In this document: positions 60,170 through 64,000 of the stretch, piece by piece
Layout: each line of letters begins with the position of its first letter
Position numbering within the stretch: position 1 is the stretch's first letter
Source of the DNA: Planktothrix agardhii NIES-204
Lineage (GTDB): Bacteria; Cyanobacteriota; Cyanobacteriia; Cyanobacteriales; Microcoleaceae
NCBI GenBank assembly: GCA_003609755.1
Contig: AP017991.1
Location: 904,001-968,000, forward strand
Direction: 5' to 3'
Length of the DNA: 64,000 nucleotides
Made by a program: the position numbers and the translations under genes
Notes under the pieces: generated by a model
What the model was told of the DNA's origin: nothing
Seen by the model: only the letters and a program-made list of their open reading frames with translations
Databases searched by the model: none

Positions 60170-60466
60170 ATGAATTTCAATGGATTTAATCACTGGTTGA
60201 GTCAAAGACAAATTCAACTCTTAGAATCCGCTTATCAAAGCGCCCAAGAAATTAAAGCCCTAGAAGATAAATATTTTCAGGGATGGGAAGTTTTATTAGA
60301 AGGTGCGATCGCTCATTTTGGACTCCCAGAAAGTAGAGTAGCGGTGAATGCTTTTATTGCAACGGTTCCCGTGATTATTGATTCTTGTATCAAATTCTGG
60401 ATTTTTAGCTATCTCACCCGTTATTCTCCGGCCGCTTCTGCTATTTACGAACGCATGAATACCTAA
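60170..60466 (+). CDS. Small helical protein downstream of the GUN4 gene, unrecognised
   Basis: A 98-residue protein predicted mostly helical, beginning MNFNGFNHWLSQRQIQLLES, with a moderately hydrophobic stretch (VNAFIATVPVIIDSCIKFWI). GGAGA before the ATG and the 12-base gap to the GUN4 gene suggest one transcript. I do not recognise a family. Confidence 0.6.
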   Translation: MNFNGFNHWLSQRQIQLLESAYQSAQEIKALEDKYFQGWEVLLEGAIAHFGLPESRVAVNAFIATVPVIIDSCIKFWIFSYLTRYSPAASAIYERMNT

Positions 60467-60604
60467 TCTATATATAATTTGTAGTCTGCTGATTAATAGT
60501 TCCCATAAAAACTTATATTTTCAGTATGTCAGTTGAATATATCAGTATTTTATACTAACAAGGAAAGCCCCCATTTATCAAAGATTAAGCCTCTAAAATT
60601 CTAC

Positions 60605-60624
60605 AAGTTGCATCAACTTTTTTT
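60605..60624 (+). terminator. Possible rho-independent terminator
   Basis: AAGTTG-CAT-CAACTT followed by a T-run. The stem is only six pairs long and AT-rich. It lies about 140 bases after the small helical protein gene. Confidence 0.35.
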
Positions 60625-60740
60625 AATTTTTGTAAACAAGATTAAAAATATAGTTGAAAAACTGAAAAATAGAGCTACTTTTAGAATATAAGGCTATGAT
60701 TGCAAAAAATTATATTTAGGGTTATCCAAGGCAGGTCATT

Positions 60741-60992
60741 ATGAATATGCGACTGGTAATTTTTTCTGGAATGATGATGATGATAGTAGGTACAATTGCC
60801 GGACTAGGTGCTTCTAAATACAGCGAGAAACACTATCAATGCTGTAATATCGGCCCCGCCTTGGACTTAGGTTATAGTCAGTCAAGGGCTCCCCGGACTT
60901 ATGCTATAGCAGGGGCGGCAATGGGTTTCATTTTTGGTTCTACCCTAGAGTTAGTCAGACAATCTACACCTCAAGAAGCGAAAAAGCGATAA
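60741..60992 (+). CDS. Small two-TM protein, unrecognised
   Basis: An 83-residue protein with an N-terminal hydrophobic helix (LVIFSGMMMMIVGTIAGLGA), a middle loop with an adjacent Cys pair (HYQCCNIG), a second hydrophobic part (TYAIAGAAMGFIFGSTLELV) and a basic tail. No family is recognised. An AGG-containing site upstream weakly supports the ATG. Confidence 0.55.
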   Translation: MNMRLVIFSGMMMMIVGTIAGLGASKYSEKHYQCCNIGPALDLGYSQSRAPRTYAIAGAAMGFIFGSTLELVRQSTPQEAKKR

Positions 60993-61001
60993 TAGGGAAT
61001 G

Positions 61002-61067
61002 GGGATCACGGATTTAAGAGGATTTCACGGATTTCACGGATTTTAATCTGTGTTAATCTGCGTAATC
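61002..61067 (-). repeat. 66-bp dispersed repeat, copy 2 (inverted)
   Basis: Identical to the reverse complement of 5762-5827. It lies between the small two-TM gene and the end of pyk. Confidence 0.85.
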
Positions 61068-61102
61068 ATCTTCAATCCGTACTTTTCGGTTTTGTTAATA
61101 GC

Positions 61103-62530
61103 TTAATCGGCAATTGTGTGAATCTTCAAGAAATTTGTGCCTTTTGCTTTCTTGGTTGGAACACCTCCAATAATTAATATTTTATCCCCAATTTGAGCTA
61201 ATAGCCCTTCTAATAATTTAGTTTGGGCGAGATCAATTAATCCTTCAAAAGAGTCCACTTGATGTTCTAATAAAATCGGTTTAACGCCCCAAACTAAGTT
61301 TAAACGGTGATAAACCTTTAGATTGGGAGTTAGGGCGATAACGGGAACTTTAGGTCGTTCTCCTGCTGCTAAAATAGCCGTATATCCTGTGCTGGTATAA
61401 GCAACAATACAATGCAAATTCAAGACTTTATCAATCGTATTTAAAGCTTCACTTAAAGCATGAGTTTCATCGGACATCACCGGAGGATAATTTTTAAACT
61501 CGATTTCCGGTTCGACATCACTGGCAATTCTGGATAACATTTGTACTGCTTTCACTGGGAATTTACCAACAGCAGATTCTCCAGATAACATGACCGCATC
61601 CGTACCATCAATGATTGCATTCGCAACATCACTTGCTTCTGCACGGGTGGGACGTGCACTGTGAATCATACTATCTAACATTTGGGTAGCAGTAATCACT
61701 GGAATCCCTTTTTGATTACACATCCGAATGATTTGTTTTTGCAATAATGGCACTTTCTCAGGACTCATTTCTACCCCTAAATCCCCCCGTGCTACCATTA
61801 AACCATCACATTCATTAATAATAGATTCTAAATTGGCGATCGCTTGAGGTTTTTCAATTTTTGCCATGACCGGAATATCCGATGCGCCCTTTTCAATTAA
61901 TAATGCTTTTAAGGCTTGAACATCCTCCGCACGGCGAACAAAACTCAAAGAAACCCAGTCTACACCCTGGGAAATTCCAAAATCTAAATCCTGTTGATCT
62001 TTTTCCGTTAAGGAGGGAAGACGCAAAATTAGACTCGGTAAATTAACTCCTTTTCGACTTTTTAGGATTCCCCCTTCAATCACCCTACATATAACGGCAT
62101 TTCCCTGAATTTCTTCTATTTTTAATTCTAATAATCCATCATCTAGTAAAACTTGCGCTCCGAGGTCGGCTTCTTCTGCTAAATAGGAATAATCAATGGG
62201 GGCTGTATTCGGTTGATTGTCAAAATTATCTAAGGGAACTAAGGTTAATAATTCTCCTTGAACTAATTCTATTTCTTCCGATGGTAGCTTACCAATTCTA
62301 ATTTTTGGGCCTTGTAAATCTTGTAATAAAGTAATCGGGGCATTGCATTCTTTGGAAACTTGCCGCAACAATCCTACCATTTCCGCATGATCTTCATAAC
62401 TACCATGGGAAAAATTTAATCGGGCGACATTCATTCCCGCATTCACCATTTGACGGATGATCTCTGGGGATTTACTAGCAGGGCCAATAGTCGCAACAAT
62501 TTTTGTTCTGTGGTGTAAAGGTTTGATCAT
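61103..62530 (-). CDS. pyk: Pyruvate kinase
   Basis: Pyruvate kinase (475 residues) converts phosphoenolpyruvate and ADP to pyruvate and ATP. Conserved parts include [30 protein letters not shown], the catalytic-lysine region [22 protein letters not shown] and [14 protein letters not shown]. The C-terminal allosteric domain is complete. There is no extra C-terminal PEP-utiliser domain, unlike the longer (about 590-residue) cyanobacterial paralogues. Confidence 0.97.
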   Translation of the reverse strand: MIKPLHHRTKIVATIGPASKSPEIIRQMVNAGMNVARLNFSHGSYEDHAEMVGLLRQVSKECNAPITLLQDLQGPKIRIGKLPSEEIELVQGELLTLVPLDNFDNQPNTAPIDYSYLAEEADLGAQVLLDDGLLELKIEEIQGNAVICRVIEGGILKSRKGVNLPSLILRLPSLTEKDQQDLDFGISQGVDWVSLSFVRRAEDVQALKALLIEKGASDIPVMAKIEKPQAIANLESIINECDGLMVARGDLGVEMSPEKVPLLQKQIIRMCNQKGIPVITATQMLDSMIHSARPTRAEASDVANAIIDGTDAVMLSGESAVGKFPVKAVQMLSRIASDVEPEIEFKNYPPVMSDETHALSEALNTIDKVLNLHCIVAYTSTGYTAILAAGERPKVPVIALTPNLKVYHRLNLVWGVKPILLEHQVDSFEGLIDLAQTKLLEGLLAQIGDKILIIGGVPTKKAKGTNFLKIHTIAD

Positions 62531-62715
62531 TTTCTCTCCTCAATTAACAGTTGTAAACAGGGGACTATATTCAGCAATATCTGCGATTAATCTGATTGAT
62601 CAAATAACAATCTAGGATTAATTATAGCAAATTTAGCAATTTAATTCAACAATTATATTGATTATTTTTTTGAATTGACCAATCCATGTTTAATTTAATG
62701 ACATTTAACATTTTC

Positions 62716-63528
62716 TTAACCTTTTATTGATTGAATTAGGCGATCAAAATAGCGATTTAATAAGGGAAATAACAAACTATGGAAATAATTTAAAAATTTC
62801 ATTTCTAATCCCGGAGCGATCGCAAATTTATTTTTATTAATTCCTCGAATAATTTCTTGAGCAATATCTTCTGCTTCCCAAGGTTTAACAGTTCCCGTAA
62901 TTGCTTTTGTTTCTAAAGGTTTTGTTCTATTTTCACTAATTAATTGCGGGGTATTTGTATCAGGAGGATAAACAATAGAAACTTGTATTCCCAAGGGTTT
63001 TAATTCCCCGCGCAAGGATTCTGCTAACCCTCTTAAAGCAAATTTAGTTGGACTATAGGTTGTATAACCATAAATCCCAATTAATCCCGCTCCCGATGAA
63101 ATTATAATAATTTTACCATATTTTTGCTCGATCATTTTAGGTAAAATCTCTCGAATACAATACAGAGATCCCCAATAATTAACAGCCATTGTTTGTTCAA
63201 ATATTTCAATAGGAAGTTCTTGAAAATAACCAGGATATGCCATACCCGCCGAGAGAATTAAAATATCCACACTCCCCAAAAGATTAATTACTGTTTCTAT
63301 TATATTTTCCACTTCTTCCCGTACAGAAACATCCGCCGAAAGGGTAAAAACCTTCTGATTTTGAGATAATTTTACTGCTTCAATTTCTATTTTAGCTTGG
63401 TCGAGAGTTTTTTGATTTCTAGCAATAATTGTTAAATTTGCACCTAAACTTGCTAATAATTGAGCCGTTGCTTTACCAATTCCACTCGAACCACCGGTAA
63501 TAATAATATTTTTTTGATTAAAATTCAT
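62716..63528 (-). CDS. Short-chain dehydrogenase, 3-ketosphinganine reductase-like
   Basis: A 270-residue NAD(P)-dependent short-chain dehydrogenase. The cofactor motif is IITGGSSGIGKATA (about 8-21), ILSAGMAYPGY is the NAG-like element, and the catalytic Ser and YSPTK (Tyr-x-x-x-Lys) follow. The stretch VSIVYPPDTNTPQL resembles 3-ketodihydrosphingosine reductase (KDSR/FVT1), but the substrate is not certain. The ATG at 63528 starts the Rossmann fold; a frame to 63588 would overlap cobM by four bases and lacks family support. Confidence 0.8.
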   Translation of the reverse strand: MNFNQKNIIITGGSSGIGKATAQLLASLGANLTIIARNQKTLDQAKIEIEAVKLSQNQKVFTLSADVSVREEVENIIETVINLLGSVDILILSAGMAYPGYFQELPIEIFEQTMAVNYWGSLYCIREILPKMIEQKYGKIIIISSGAGLIGIYGYTTYSPTKFALRGLAESLRGELKPLGIQVSIVYPPDTNTPQLISENRTKPLETKAITGTVKPWEAEDIAQEIIRGINKNKFAIAPGLEMKFLNYFHSLLFPLLNRYFDRLIQSIKG

Positions 63529-63584
63529 AAACACACAATAGATAGAACTTGTAGAGGCAAAGTCTTTTTTTATCAGAGAATAAA

Positions 63585-64000
63585 TCAAGATAAAGGACGG
63601 AATAAATGGGAATGTTCCGGGTTATATAATTTAGATCTTAAAGTTGAAGTATGGGGAGTTTTTGCTAACGCAGGACTAATAACATATAATGTAGTTCTAA
63701 TTAAGTTTTCTTCCTGGGTCACTTGTGCCATTTTTTCTAAGGGAACTACCCGTATTTTCTCATCAGGCCATCCTAAACGATAACAAATAGCAATCGGCAT
63801 TTCTGGGGGATAATATTTGATTAACTTTTGCTGAGTTTCTTCCACATAACGCGCACTCAAATATAAACATAAGCTGGCTTTATGAGCCGCTAAACTTTCT
63901 AATTCCTCATCCGCAGGAACACCAGTTGCTCTCCCACTCACCCTGGTTAAAATAATCGTTTGGACTAATTCTGGGATAGTTAATTCTATTTTTAATTTGG
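63585..64000 (-). CDS. cobM: Precorrin-4 C11-methyltransferase CobM, C-terminal part (5' end outside window)
   Basis: About 138 codons of a corrin-ring methyltransferase. LTIPELVQTIILTRVSGRAT, LAAHKASLCLYLSARYVEET and YRLGWPDEKIRVVPLEKMA are typical of CobM/CbiF. The gene enters from the right edge. CobM methylates C-11 of precorrin-4 in cobalamin synthesis. The dehydrogenase gene follows 56 bases downstream on the same strand. Confidence 0.9.
   Translation of the reverse strand, partial: KLKIELTIPELVQTIILTRVSGRATGVPADEELESLAAHKASLCLYLSARYVEETQQKLIKYYPPEMPIAICYRLGWPDEKIRVVPLEKMAQVTQEENLIRTTLYVISPALAKTPHTSTLRSKLYNPEHSHLFRPLS

Overview
This 64-kb window is chromosomal DNA of a cyanobacterium, most likely a filamentous Oscillatoriales type such as Planktothrix. 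The evidence is the AT-rich base composition, frequent GCGATCGC (HIP1) octamers, and a set of cyanobacterium-typical genes: minCDE, a CyaC-type cyclase, a DUF3155 protein, a complex C (cytochrome b6f) cofactor-assembly protein, a GUN4-domain protein, an alternative respiratory terminal oxidase and xisH/xisI. The genus is an inference. Both edges cut genes: a HetZ-related protein on the left and cobM on the right. I found no rRNA, tRNA or CRISPR array.

Layout. 1-8.1 kb: HetZ-related C-terminus, an Uma2 remnant, sbcC, a dynamin/Era-like GTPase with DUF697, and minC-minD-minE. 8.1-15.3 kb: CyaC-type hybrid sensor/adenylate cyclase (minus), a GNAT acetyltransferase, and larB behind a family-5 substrate-binding lipoprotein. 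15.3-20.1 kb: a decayed toxin-antitoxin pair between 21-bp inverted repeats, an sbpA remnant, ispF, a small membrane protein, a Gfo/Idh/MocA oxidoreductase, and grxC-gshB for the glutathione system. 20.1-28.1 kb: a trypsin-RTX protease, two methyltransferases, an AEC transporter, an M15 peptidase followed by an FtsH-like M41 peptidase, a PadR regulator and a CCB-type assembly factor. 28.1-33.5 kb: an IS200/IS605 right-end remnant, DUF3155, a GAF histidine kinase, a SLATT protein followed by an unrecognised two-TM protein, and a four-carbon acid sugar kinase. 33.6-45.2 kb: a single-chain restriction-modification enzyme, an MBOAT acyltransferase coupled to a 40-residue ORF, a pentapeptide-repeat membrane protein, a Uma2 protein, a GHL10 glycosidase and two broken genes. 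45.2-51.3 kb: a minus-strand operon of two DUF2231 proteins, ctaC, ctaD, ctaE and a GMC oxidoreductase. Subunit II has lost the CuA ligands, which makes this a quinol-type ARTO oxidase. 51.9-58.1 kb: an InrS/CsoR-like metal-sensing repressor, a membrane protein and an RND efflux adaptor-permease pair. 58.2-64 kb: xisH interrupted by a group II intron-like insertion, xisI, a GUN4 protein with a small partner, pyruvate kinase, a KDSR-like dehydrogenase and cobM.

The window is rich in small dispersed repeats: heptamer tandem arrays, two MITE-like elements sharing a GC-rich core, and a 66-bp sequence present twice in opposite orientation 55 kb apart. It also holds many gene remnants, which fits a repeat-laden genome with frequent small rearrangements. 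The least explained coding units are the SLATT/two-TM pair, the two DUF2231 proteins and the GMC dehydrogenase around the oxidase, and the interrupted xisH locus.
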